This document shows, piece by piece, positions 6,662-12,843 of a stretch of DNA of 13,623 nucleotides. Location: positions 1 to 13,623 of the forward strand of contig DAOTYE010000063.1 of NCBI GenBank assembly GCA_034434915.1, in the 5' to 3' direction. A model generated the notes under the pieces. It was not told the DNA's origin, searched no databases, and was given only the letters and a program-made list of their open reading frames with translations. This stretch comes from DAOTYE01 sp034434915 (GTDB lineage: Bacteria; Chloroflexota; Dehalococcoidia; Dehalococcoidales; RBG-16-60-22). Made by a program: the position numbers and the translations under genes. Position 1 is the first letter of the stretch. Every line of letters begins with the position of its first letter.

Positions 6662-6928
6662 ATGCCAGATAAGGACAGGAGCCCGGTGGTATTTTCCGGA
6701 TATGGAGCTAGAACTTTTGCCGCTCTGCAAGGCAGGACACTAAAAGATTGGCTGAGGGAAGCCATCACCGCCATCAGGGGGATGAAATTGACACCGCGGA
6801 AGGTCTGGCTTCCTTCACTGAGACACGGGGGCAATATCGCTGGAAGCTTATTTGAAATTCGTGGAAACCAAGGGCACGCGGGCGCACCTCCATTAACCGA
6901 GAAAGGAGAAGAGCATGGGCTCTATTGA
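6662..6928 (+). CDS. Hypothetical small protein, 88 residues
   Basis: Not recognised. The frame opens with ATG about 20 bases after a predicted transcription start, but has no good Shine-Dalgarno (only AGCGAG-like purines), and its 3' end overlaps the DUF2061 gene by 14 bases. The N-terminal half contains a predicted amphipathic helix (residues about 23-40, GRTLKDWLREAITAIRG) faintly like the second half of ribbon-helix-helix proteins; the C-terminal half is rich in Gly, Arg and Pro and looks disordered. There is no signal peptide or membrane segment. It could be a real short gene co-transcribed with its neighbour, or a leader region that happens to be open. Confidence 0.35.
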   Translation: MPDKDRSPVVFSGYGARTFAALQGRTLKDWLREAITAIRGMKLTPRKVWLPSLRHGGNIAGSLFEIRGNQGHAGAPPLTEKGEEHGLY

Positions 6929-7130
6929 TACGCATAAGCGGTCAATCTTGAAGGCGGTGATTTATAAGCTGGGCAGTGTCATCGTCCTGGCGTTCCTGTC
7001 ATGGCTGTTCACGCGAGACCTGGTGAAGATGTCCGGCATCACCATTTCTTACGAGGTGCTCGCCATCATTGGCTATTATGTGCATGAGCGGCTGTGGGAG
7101 CGGGTGAAGTGGGGGAGGAAAGCGCAGTGA
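6915..7130 (+). CDS. DUF2061 small membrane protein
   Basis: A 71-residue protein of the DUF2061 family, whose function is unknown. Two hydrophobic segments (about residues 13-33 and 39-57) are separated by a short charged turn (TRDLVKMSG), followed by the family's C-terminal signature YYVHERLWERVKWG at 54-67. The N-terminus carries the typical HKRSILKAVIYKLG block. The ATG at 6915 is set by AAGGAG (6903-6908) with a 6-base spacer. It is likely transcribed from the promoter at 6607-6635 together with the small upstream ORF. Both ends of the protein are basic. Confidence 0.85.
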   Translation: MGSIDTHKRSILKAVIYKLGSVIVLAFLSWLFTRDLVKMSGITISYEVLAIIGYYVHERLWERVKWGRKAQ

Positions 7131-7133
7131 CCA

Positions 7134-7324
7134 TTTAAGAGCTTTCTCCAGAATCGTCCCCGCGCAGTTCCGGCTATTTTCAGCGACGGCTTTTTACCGG
7201 TAATCAGGCGGTGGCGCTCTATCCTGATGGCGGCTGAATCATGAAAGGACTTAAGCCATTTATTGACTGGTTCGCACTTGGTGTCCAGACGGTCGGCTAT
7301 TTCACGTTGCGGTAGAATTTGAGG
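7134..7324 (-). pseudogene. Possible decayed HTH (transposase- or regulator-like) fragment
   Basis: On the minus strand a frame without ATG, open from about 7390 to a stop at 7076 inside the DUF2061 gene, encodes PQREIADRLDTKCEPVNKWL from about 7310 down to 7250. That has the look of a helix-turn-helix (Q-REIADRL-turn-VNKWLKSF) as in the N-termini of IS630-type transposases. The following residues, RIERHRLITGKKPSLKI, do not continue the IS630 pattern. There is no start codon or ribosome site and the rest of the 375-base gap (7131-7505) shows no gene. I read this as a degenerate remnant or chance; weakly supported. Confidence 0.25.
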
Positions 7325-7470
7325 CGCCGCGGCGTCCGAAAAGGGGCATAGGCTGGGGCTGGTGATGTGCAGGCGGTTGAGAGGAGCCTATAGTGGGTGG
7401 ATTAAGGCAGAATCAGGGCGGGGGACAGGCCTCAAATTTCCTCTTAGCTCTGCCGGTAGACAGAAAACCG

Positions 7471-7491
7471 CTGCAGGTTAACCCGGTGCAG
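7471..7491 (-). terminator. Weak inverted repeat after dnaN
   Basis: CTGCA (7471-7475) and TGCAG (7487-7491) enclose the palindrome GGTTAACC; reading out of dnaN, a CGGTTTT follows. It lies 15 bases after the dnaN stop, where a terminator is expected, but the stem is short and the T-run is only four bases. Confidence 0.25.
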
Positions 7492-7505
7492 TGTTACGGA
7501 CATTA

Positions 7506-8636
7506 CTACCACTGCACGAACATGGGCATGACCACGTGGATGTAGTTCTCATCGCCCACGGGGCGGATGACGCCGGGGCTGGAGGGGCTGGTGGTCTCCA
7601 GTGCCACCTGCTCGGTGGTGAGCACACTGAGGACATCAGTCAGGTACTTGCCGTTGAAGGCAATCTTTGATTCCTCGCCTTCCACGGAGGCATCAATCTC
7701 GCCCACGTCATCGCCTATTTCCTCAGAGCGGGCGGAGATGGTCACCTTGCCGGGCATTTTGTCCCCGGGTGTGATGACGATTCTGACAATACCGCTACCA
7801 TCACGTGCGAAGATGGAAGCCGCCTTGGTGGCACGCAGGAACTCAGCCACGCTGACCACCATGCGGGTCTTGAAGCTCTGCGGGATGAGCTGGGAATAGT
7901 TGGGGAAGGTCCCCTGCACCAGCTGGGAGACAACCTCAATATTCTTCAGGCGGAACAGCGCCTGGCTTTTTGCCGGGTTCACCATCAGGTCAATAGTTTC
8001 ATCGCCGTCAGAGATGAGGCGTCCCACCTCGCTGAGTGTTCTGGCAGGGATGATGACCTCTGCCCTGTCTTGGACCGGGCTGGCAAGGGGCAGTTTATAG
8101 ACTGAGAGGCGGAAGCCGTCTGCAGAAGCCAGCGTGAGCTGACTGCCTTTGAACTGGGCGTCAACGCCGGTGAGCACCGGGCGGGACTCCTCCGTGGCGG
8201 CGGCAAAGACGACGAGGTTAATACCACGCTGGATGTCTTCTACCTTTATCTTAGTGGCGACGCCCTCTTCAACTTTGGGGATGGGCGGGAAATCTTTGGC
8301 GTCAACCCCGCTGATGCGGGCTTCATAGCGGGCGCACTTAAGTCCGAGCGTCTTGGTCTTGGGGGAGAGAGCGATGTCAATGCGGTCATTGGGCAGGGAG
8401 CTGACGAACTCGGTGAGGAGCTTGGCGGGCACGGTGATAGCTCCTTCCTCTTCAATCTTGGCGCCAATCCAGCAGGTGATTGCCATCTCAAGATTGGTGG
8501 CGACCAGCTTCAAGCGCGACTGGTCAGTGGCGAGCAGGACGTTATTGGTAATGGGCAGGGTGGAGCGTGTGGCGACTGCTCTGCCGACAATGTTGAGACC
8601 ACGATTTAAGTTTTCTTGAAGACAAGAAAGCTTCAT
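7506..8636 (-). CDS. dnaN: DNA polymerase III beta subunit (sliding clamp)
   Basis: The ring clamp that tethers DNA polymerase III and repair enzymes to DNA; it acts as a dimer. It has 376 residues, a normal length, with three repeated clamp domains in order. Recognisable blocks are the N-terminal MKLSCLQENLNRGLNIVGRA with TRSTLPITNNVLL, GVDAKDFPPIP, EESRPVLTGV, SADGFRLS, GTFPNY and the C-terminal HVVMPMFVQW, equivalent to the VMPMRL end of E. coli. The ATG at 8636 is preceded by AGGGGG (8645-8650) with an 8-base spacer and by its own promoter. It sits directly downstream of moaC; no dnaA, recF or gyrase gene, the usual dnaN neighbours, is in this window. Confidence 0.97.
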   Translation of the reverse strand: MKLSCLQENLNRGLNIVGRAVATRSTLPITNNVLLATDQSRLKLVATNLEMAITCWIGAKIEEEGAITVPAKLLTEFVSSLPNDRIDIALSPKTKTLGLKCARYEARISGVDAKDFPPIPKVEEGVATKIKVEDIQRGINLVVFAAATEESRPVLTGVDAQFKGSQLTLASADGFRLSVYKLPLASPVQDRAEVIIPARTLSEVGRLISDGDETIDLMVNPAKSQALFRLKNIEVVSQLVQGTFPNYSQLIPQSFKTRMVVSVAEFLRATKAASIFARDGSGIVRIVITPGDKMPGKVTISARSEEIGDDVGEIDASVEGEESKIAFNGKYLTDVLSVLTTEQVALETTSPSSPGVIRPVGDENYIHVVMPMFVQW

Positions 8637-8666
8637 AGACTATTCCCCCTTAAAGTCTGTGCGCTT

Positions 8667-8695
8667 AGTATATAACAATGTGAGCGTTTATTCAA
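8667..8695 (-). promoter_or_regulatory. Probable sigma70-type promoter of dnaN
   Basis: Read on the minus strand, TTGAAT (8690-8695, 4 of 6) and TATACT (8667-8672, 5 of 6) are 17 bases apart. The -35 overlaps the last codons and stop of moaC. Transcription would begin near 8660, about 24 bases before the dnaN ATG. Confidence 0.55.
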
Positions 8696-9164
8696 GAGTT
8701 ATGGTGCCGCTTTTGCCGCCACTTTTTGCTACCAGCCGGATGCTCTCAATCCTCATGCCGCGGTCCACTGCCTTACACATGTCATAGATGGTCAGCGCGG
8801 CGATTGCGGCGGCGGTGAGCGCTTCCATTTCTACGCCGGTCTTGCCCGTGCTCTCAACGGCGGCGGTGATTTCAATGGTGCTGGTCTTTTCATCAGGTGC
8901 AAAATCTATGTTGACAGCGCTGATAAGAATGGGGTGGCAGAGGGGGATAAGGTGGGGTGTCTGTTTGGCTGACATGATGCCGGCAAGCTTTGCCACGGAG
9001 AGGACATCGCCTTTTGCTGCCTTGCCCTGCATGATGAGGGTGAAGGTCTCCGGCTTCATCCTGACGGTGCTCCGGGCAACCGCCCGGCGGTGGGTATCAG
9101 CCTTAGCGCCAACATTGACCATCTTCGGGCGTCCGGCATCGTCCATGTGTGTCAGCTTTGCCAT
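8688..9164 (-). CDS. moaC: Cyclic pyranopterin monophosphate synthase MoaC
   Basis: Second step of molybdenum cofactor synthesis: converts 3',8-cyclo-7,8-dihydro-GTP, made by MoaA, into cyclic pyranopterin monophosphate. It has 158 residues, as usual. Active-site residues align with E. coli numbering: Lys51 in AAKGDVL, His77 in PLCHPI, and Asp128/Lys131 in DMCKAVDRGM; the KTGVEMEALTAAA block is also present. The ATG at 9164 has GGGAGG with a 6-base spacer, and lies 2 bases after the moaA stop, so the two partner enzymes are made from one message. Confidence 0.97.
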   Translation of the reverse strand: MAKLTHMDDAGRPKMVNVGAKADTHRRAVARSTVRMKPETFTLIMQGKAAKGDVLSVAKLAGIMSAKQTPHLIPLCHPILISAVNIDFAPDEKTSTIEITAAVESTGKTGVEMEALTAAAIAALTIYDMCKAVDRGMRIESIRLVAKSGGKSGTITLE

Positions 9165-9166
9165 GG

Positions 9167-10147
9167 CTATCCTCCCACCTGAGAGAAAGGACGCCCCCTG
9201 GGCACCTGACCGCTGGCGAGATTGTGGTGCAGGGGCTTGCTGGCTACCGCCTGCTTGATGAGCTCTTTTATCTCTGCTACTGACCTCCCGTTACGCAGTG
9301 CCTGCCTCAGGTCAATCTCATCTTCATGCATCAGGCAGAGGCGGAGCTTGCCATCAGCGGTGAGGCGGAGCCGGTTACAGCCGAAACAGAAATGTTCGCT
9401 CACCGGCGTGATGAAGCCAACCGTCCCTTTTGCCCCGGGGAAATGGTAATACTGGGCAGGACCATTGCCCATCTTATGATGGCTTGGCTCCAGGGTGCCG
9501 AGTTTCTCCAATTGCTTCCTCATGGCACTCACGGGGACGAAGACGGACTCATTTTCCGTCTTGCTGAAGGGCATGCATTCAATAAATCTGACGTTCCAAT
9601 CGTCATCAATCGTTTTGCGGGCGAAGTCAAGCAGTTCATCATCGTTGACGCCTGCCATGACCACCGTGTTAATTTTGATGGGGCTCAAGCCGATGTCCTT
9701 CGCCGTCGCCATGCCTTTGAACACGTCATCAATACTGCCGCCGCGGGTGATAGCCTTGAACCGCTCAGGCTTCAGGGTATCCAGGCTGATATTGACCCGC
9801 TGCAAGCCGGCGGACTTCAGTTCCGCGGCGAAGCGCTCAAGTAAAAGCCCGTTGGTGGTGAGGGAGAGGTCGTCAATTTCTCTTATTCCCGCGAGCATGC
9901 GCACGAGCTCTGTTAATCCCAGCCGGACCAGCGGCTCGCCGCCGGTGAGCCTGACCTTGCTTATGCCCAACTCTGCGGCGGCTTTTGCCACGGTATAGAT
10001 TTCCTCATAGGTCAGGATTTCTGAATGGGGCATCAGCGTGACGCCTTCTTCCGGCATGCAATAGACACAGCGCAGGTTACAGCGGTCGGTCACCGATATA
10101 CGCAAATAGTTGATGGGTCGGTTGAAGGCGTCAGAAAGTCCGGTCAT
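9167..10147 (-). CDS. moaA: GTP 3',8-cyclase MoaA (radical SAM)
   Basis: First step of molybdenum cofactor synthesis. It has 326 residues. The radical SAM cluster motif CNLRCVYC gives Cys23, Cys27 and Cys30; the second, GTP-binding [4Fe-4S] cluster is held by Cys254, Cys257 and Cys271 in HFCFGCNRLRLTADG followed by KLRLCLM. LTGGEPL at 67-73 is the SAM-binding 'GGE' motif. The protein ends in QVGG, and the C-terminal Gly-Gly needed for MoaA activity is intact. The ATG overlaps the stop of the pyrophosphatase gene as ATGA (10144-10147), and an AAAGGA lies about 7 bases upstream. No molybdenum-cofactor riboswitch-like structure can precede it, since it is embedded in an operon. Confidence 0.97.
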   Translation of the reverse strand: MTGLSDAFNRPINYLRISVTDRCNLRCVYCMPEEGVTLMPHSEILTYEEIYTVAKAAAELGISKVRLTGGEPLVRLGLTELVRMLAGIREIDDLSLTTNGLLLERFAAELKSAGLQRVNISLDTLKPERFKAITRGGSIDDVFKGMATAKDIGLSPIKINTVVMAGVNDDELLDFARKTIDDDWNVRFIECMPFSKTENESVFVPVSAMRKQLEKLGTLEPSHHKMGNGPAQYYHFPGAKGTVGFITPVSEHFCFGCNRLRLTADGKLRLCLMHEDEIDLRQALRNGRSVAEIKELIKQAVASKPLHHNLASGQVPRGRPFSQVGG

Positions 10148-10755
10148 CCAGTTTCCTTTCTCAGAAGCTTATTCAGCGCCTGGGGCACCTGCCGTGCTGC
10201 CCTGCCGCGATGACTAATCCGGTTTTTGATGTTCATGGGCAGTTCCGCCATGGTCCTGCCCAGCTCCGGCAGGTAGAATACGGGGTCATAGCCGAAGCCG
10301 TGCTTTCCCGCTGGTTCAAATGTAATCACTCCTTCACATACGCCTTGGCAGTATTCAACTTTTCCCTCGGGCGTGGCGAGGGCGATGACGCAGCGGAAGC
10401 GCGCCGTGCGCTTTTCCCGGGGCACGCCTGCAAGTCGCCGCAGTAAATAGGCGATGCGGTCAGCATCAGTGGCGTTCTCGCCGGCGTAGCGGGCAGAAAG
10501 CTTCCCCGGCTCCCCGCCGAGCGCGTCCACTTCCAGCCCGGAATCATCTGCCAGCGTTATCAGCTTGCTTTCGCGTGCCAGTGCCGTGGCTTTCAAACGA
10601 GCGTTCTCTTCCAGGCTTTCTCCCGTCTCATCAACCACGAGCGTAATCTTTTCATCTGCCATGGTGACAAGATGATAAGGCAGGTCAGAAAGCAAGCTTT
10701 TGTACTCCTGCACTTTGGCTTTGTTGCTTGTTGCCAGGAGAAGTTTGTTCTGCAA
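10144..10755 (-). CDS. rdgB: XTP/dITP diphosphatase (RdgB/HAM1 family)
   Basis: House-cleaning pyrophosphatase that hydrolyses non-canonical ITP, dITP and XTP to monophosphates so they are not built into nucleic acid. It has 203 residues. Motifs are ATSNKAKVQEY at 8-18 (substrate-binding SNxxK), LADDSGLEVDAL at 68-79 with the metal-binding Asp pair, SARYAGE at 87-93, HGFGYDPVF and SHRGRA near the C-terminus. The start is TTG at 10755, with GGAAAA shortly upstream; no ATG gives a complete N-terminal strand. It lies 14 bases after the GYD gene and overlaps moaA by 4 bases. Confidence 0.94.
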   Translation of the reverse strand: MQNKLLLATSNKAKVQEYKSLLSDLPYHLVTMADEKITLVVDETGESLEENARLKATALARESKLITLADDSGLEVDALGGEPGKLSARYAGENATDADRIAYLLRRLAGVPREKRTARFRCVIALATPEGKVEYCQGVCEGVITFEPAGKHGFGYDPVFYLPELGRTMAELPMNIKNRISHRGRAARQVPQALNKLLRKETG

Positions 10756-10769
10756 TGTTTTCCAGAACT

Positions 10770-11045
10770 CTAGCTGGTGAGCTCATCAACTGACATTGCC
10801 GCCATGGTCATCGTTTCCACGGTACCCCTGGCGCCCAGCTCAAGGGCGACCCTGGCGACAGTCCTGTTATCAGGAGCTTCCAGAATATTGAGGAAATCAT
10901 AGGGACCGAGCAGGAAATACTGGTTGAGCACCCTGGCTCCCATGGCTTCCACTTCTTTGTTGACCTCTTTGATTCGCTTAGGGTTGGCTTTGAGCGTCTT
11001 CCTGCCCTCATCGGTGAGCCTGGTAAGCATGACGTAAGTTGCCAT
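10770..11045 (-). CDS. GYD-domain protein
   Basis: A 91-residue protein of the GYD family (ferredoxin-like alpha/beta fold, related to dimeric alpha-beta barrels); the biochemical function is unknown. The family's central motif appears as LGPYDFLNILEAPD at 46-59 (GPYD in place of GGYD), preceded by a long basic helix (KTLKANPKRIKEVNKEVEAM) and followed by TVETMTMAAMSVDEL. The ATG at 11045 has a strong AGGGGGTGA ribosome site and a good promoter upstream. It appears to be the first gene of the operon with rdgB, moaA and moaC, which is a context, not a function. Confidence 0.85.
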   Translation of the reverse strand: MATYVMLTRLTDEGRKTLKANPKRIKEVNKEVEAMGARVLNQYFLLGPYDFLNILEAPDNRTVARVALELGARGTVETMTMAAMSVDELTS

Positions 11046-11082
11046 TTATCTCACCCCCTCGCAAAAGCCGCCATTTCTCCTA

Positions 11083-11111
11083 ATGATAACCTTTGAAATG
11101 TGGCCAGTCAA
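11083..11111 (-). promoter_or_regulatory. Probable sigma70-type promoter of the GYD-rdgB-moaA-moaC operon
   Basis: On the minus strand TTGACT (11106-11111, 5 of 6) and TATCAT (11083-11088, 5 of 6) are exactly 17 bases apart. Initiation near 11076 leaves about 30 bases before the GYD ATG. The -35 forms one arm of the inverted repeat just after plsY. Confidence 0.6.
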
Positions 11112-11125
11112 GCATGTGTTGACTG
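11105..11125 (-). repeat. Inverted repeat directly after plsY
   Basis: CAGTCAA (11105-11111) and TTGACTG (11119-11125) form a perfect 7-bp stem with a 7-base loop starting at the base after the plsY stop. There is no T-run after it in the plsY direction, so it is not a standard intrinsic terminator. One arm contains the -35 element of the GYD promoter, so it could also be a protein-binding palindrome. Confidence 0.45.
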
Positions 11126-11692
11126 CTAGGCATGATGTGCGACCTTCTGTTTTACTCTGAAGTAGTGGGTGACGCCGACGAGGGTGGGCAGGGCAATGCC
11201 ATAGCCGATGAGCAGTCCGGAAACTCCCTGCCACCAGGAGACGAGCGGAAGGGCAATGAAGAGGAAGGCACAGGCGGGGGTGGTGCTCTTTTTCCAGATT
11301 AAAATCAAAAACGTGGGTATTGCCAGAATGAGCATGGGCTTGGTGACCAGCACCAGCAGGATGCCGATGGTGGTGCTTACGCCTCTGCCGCCCCTGAAGC
11401 CGATGAACACGGGCAGGTTATGTCCGATGACCGAGGCAATGCCACAGGCAAGGACGGCAAGATGGAAAAGACCTGCCGCCTGGGCAATGAGCACTGCCGC
11501 GGCACCTTTGGCGGCATCAATCAGGCCGACGAGTATTCCGGCTCTGGGGCCGAGCTCGCGATAGGCGTTGGCGGCGCCCATGTTTTCATCACCCACCCGC
11601 CGGATGTCCACCCCCCTGACCATGTGCCCGGCGATATAGCCGGTGGGGATGGCGCCGATGAAGTAGCTGAGGACGATGATTAACCAGGGCAT
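11126..11692 (-). CDS. plsY: PlsY-like glycerol-3-phosphate acyltransferase
   Basis: Integral membrane enzyme of the PlsY family, which transfers acyl groups from acyl phosphate to glycerol 3-phosphate to begin phospholipid synthesis. From ATG 11692 it has 188 residues with about six to seven hydrophobic segments. The N-terminal SYFIGAIPTGYIAG, DAAKGA and the second conserved loop GHNLPVFIGFRGGRGVST (89-106) match the family. The first conserved loop is altered: VGDENMGAANAYRELG where PlsY normally has GSGNPGATN, so a specialised paralogue is possible. The start is set by a GGAGGGGGG ribosome site just upstream; the frame stays open to 11803, but that part is tRNA sequence. The gene starts 20 bases after the tRNA-Leu 3' end. 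Confidence 0.85.
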   Translation of the reverse strand: MPWLIIVLSYFIGAIPTGYIAGHMVRGVDIRRVGDENMGAANAYRELGPRAGILVGLIDAAKGAAAVLIAQAAGLFHLAVLACGIASVIGHNLPVFIGFRGGRGVSTTIGILLVLVTKPMLILAIPTFLILIWKKSTTPACAFLFIALPLVSWWQGVSGLLIGYGIALPTLVGVTHYFRVKQKVAHHA

Positions 11693-11712
11693 ACCCCCCT
11701 CCTCACCAGGAG

Positions 11713-11799
<87 letters not shown>

Positions 11800-11812
11800 T
11801 CAAAGCTAATCA

Positions 11813-12305
11813 TTAAGAAGCTGGCAACAAATTGGCGACAGATTTTTTATTTACACCTGGCGGTAGCACTCCATCAAGCAGTGCCGTGGCTTTTCCCAGC
11901 ATGCCGCTCAAAACATGAGCATAAGTCTGCAGGGTGAAGGCTACTGATGCGTGTCCCAGAGCCTCAATAATCACCTTGGCAGGGGCACCCCGCATGAGCA
12001 TTAAAGTGGCAAATGCGTTTCTCAAATCTTGGAACCTCAACTCTTCAAGTCCGCGCCTTTTCGCTATTATAACAAAGTCATGCTTAACATGCTAGGGTCA
12101 CAGGTCTTGCCGGGCAAGCCAAAAGCGGAGCTATCTAGCGGCAAAGGTTCTCTGCTAATTGCCAGTACAGAGTCTTGTGCTCCGCCCTGAATTCCTTGAG
12201 GAACAAGGCTGGTTCAGGAATCAAGCTGACACGGCGTCTAGAATGCCGCGTTTTAGGCAGTTTCACTCCTCACATTCCACGGCGTTGGTACAGGGCCTGA
12301 TTGAG
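11813..12305 (-). pseudogene. Degenerate tyrosine recombinase (phage-type integrase)
   Basis: Several frames of the minus strand together give the catalytic domain of a tyrosine integrase. From about 12299: QALYQRRGM, a TGA (12270-12272), then KLPKTRHSRRRVSLIPEPAL running into LFLKEFRAEHKTLYWQLAEN and a TAG (12135-12137); PKT is the usual site of the catalytic beta-hairpin Lys. After a frame change near 12080-12120 the last frame reads HDFVIIAKRRGLEELRFQDL, then NAFATLMLMRGAPAKVIIEA, LGHASVAFTLQTYAHVL and stops at 11813. The HxLRH box is now QDLRN, so the catalytic His is Gln; the GH pair and the Tyr of TYAHV remain. The N-terminal DNA-binding domain and the first catalytic Arg are missing. 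The longest open part could start at TTG 12040 (75 residues), but such a fragment cannot be active. Confidence 0.8.
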
Positions 12306-12311
12306 CGGTAG

Positions 12312-12473
12312 TTAAAGCAGGATGAGGTCTGGCAGTTCTTTTTCAATCATCTGGATGGCTGTCTCGCCGTCTGCGGCGGCTAACGTTTCATAGCCATCAG
12401 CCTTCAGGTTAGCCCGGATGAACTTGCCGATTGATACATCATCATCCACAATGAGGACTTTGGGAGTGCGCAT
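12312..12473 (-). pseudogene. Response regulator receiver domain, truncated at the phosphoacceptor position
   Basis: ATG 12473 opens a 53-residue frame beginning MRTPKVLIVDDDVSIGKFIR, with the acidic pair Asp10-Asp11 of a receiver domain, then helix 1, strand 2, and QMIEKELPDLILL. Codon 54, where the phosphorylated Asp of (L)LLD would stand, is a TAA stop (12312-12314). The following sequence is integrase-like, not receiver-like, so strands 3-5 and any output domain are gone. A strong GGAGGAAAG ribosome site precedes the ATG and only one base separates it from the intact regulator upstream, so it was the third gene of a kinase-regulator-regulator operon. The stub probably still gets translated but cannot be phosphorylated or fold as a normal receiver. 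Confidence 0.85.
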
Positions 12474-12474
12474 G

Positions 12475-12843
12475 CTATCTTTCCTCCAGAAGCTGTTTTA
12501 CCTGCTGTAACAGGTCTTCAACGCTGAACGGCTTCATAAGCCAGCCTGAGGCGCGCAGGTTGCGCAGGCTCTGCTCATCTTTGTACGGCGGCGATGCTGA
12601 CATGATGACCACCGGGATTTTCTTCAGCTTGCGGTTCATCTTCAATGCCATGAGCACGTCCCATCCTGACATATCAGGCATTCTGATATCAAGCAAGACC
12701 AGGTCAGGATGCATCTGCTCTGCCAGCTTCAAACCTTCAGTGCCGGTCGTGGCGGTTATTACTTCATATTTATTCGCTTCAAGGTTCACCTGCGCCAGCC
12801 GGCGCAGGTTCTGCTCATCATCAATGACCAGGATTTTAGCCAC
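12475..12843 (-). CDS. Single-domain response regulator (receiver only)
   Basis: A 122-residue stand-alone CheY-like receiver with no output domain. Key residues are present: Asp8-Asp9 in LVIDDE, the phosphoacceptor Asp52 in LVLLDIRMPDMSGW, Ser82 in VIMSAS, and Lys104 in WLMKPF. The GTG at 12843 is the start: the receiver's first strand begins there, an AGAGGAA lies about 6 bases upstream, and the longer frame to 12927 is kinase DNA read in another frame. It overlaps the kinase gene by 8 bases (12836-12843), so the two are translationally coupled and probably a cognate pair. Without an output domain it would act by protein contact or as an intermediate in a phosphorelay. Confidence 0.92.
   Translation of the reverse strand: MAKILVIDDEQNLRRLAQVNLEANKYEVITATTGTEGLKLAEQMHPDLVLLDIRMPDMSGWDVLMALKMNRKLKKIPVVIMSASPPYKDEQSLRNLRASGWLMKPFSVEDLLQQVKQLLEER

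Noticed and set aside
9326..9998. Two plus-strand ORFs of 172 and 167 residues opposite moaA
   Set aside because: They are antisense to a complete MoaA with both cluster motifs; their translations are low-complexity shadows with no ribosome sites.
11813..12040. Annotating the 75-residue integrase C-terminus as a functional gene
   Set aside because: It lacks most catalytic residues, has His to Gln in the HxLRH box, starts only at a TTG without a ribosome site, and is continuous with upstream integrase sequence broken by stops and a frameshift.
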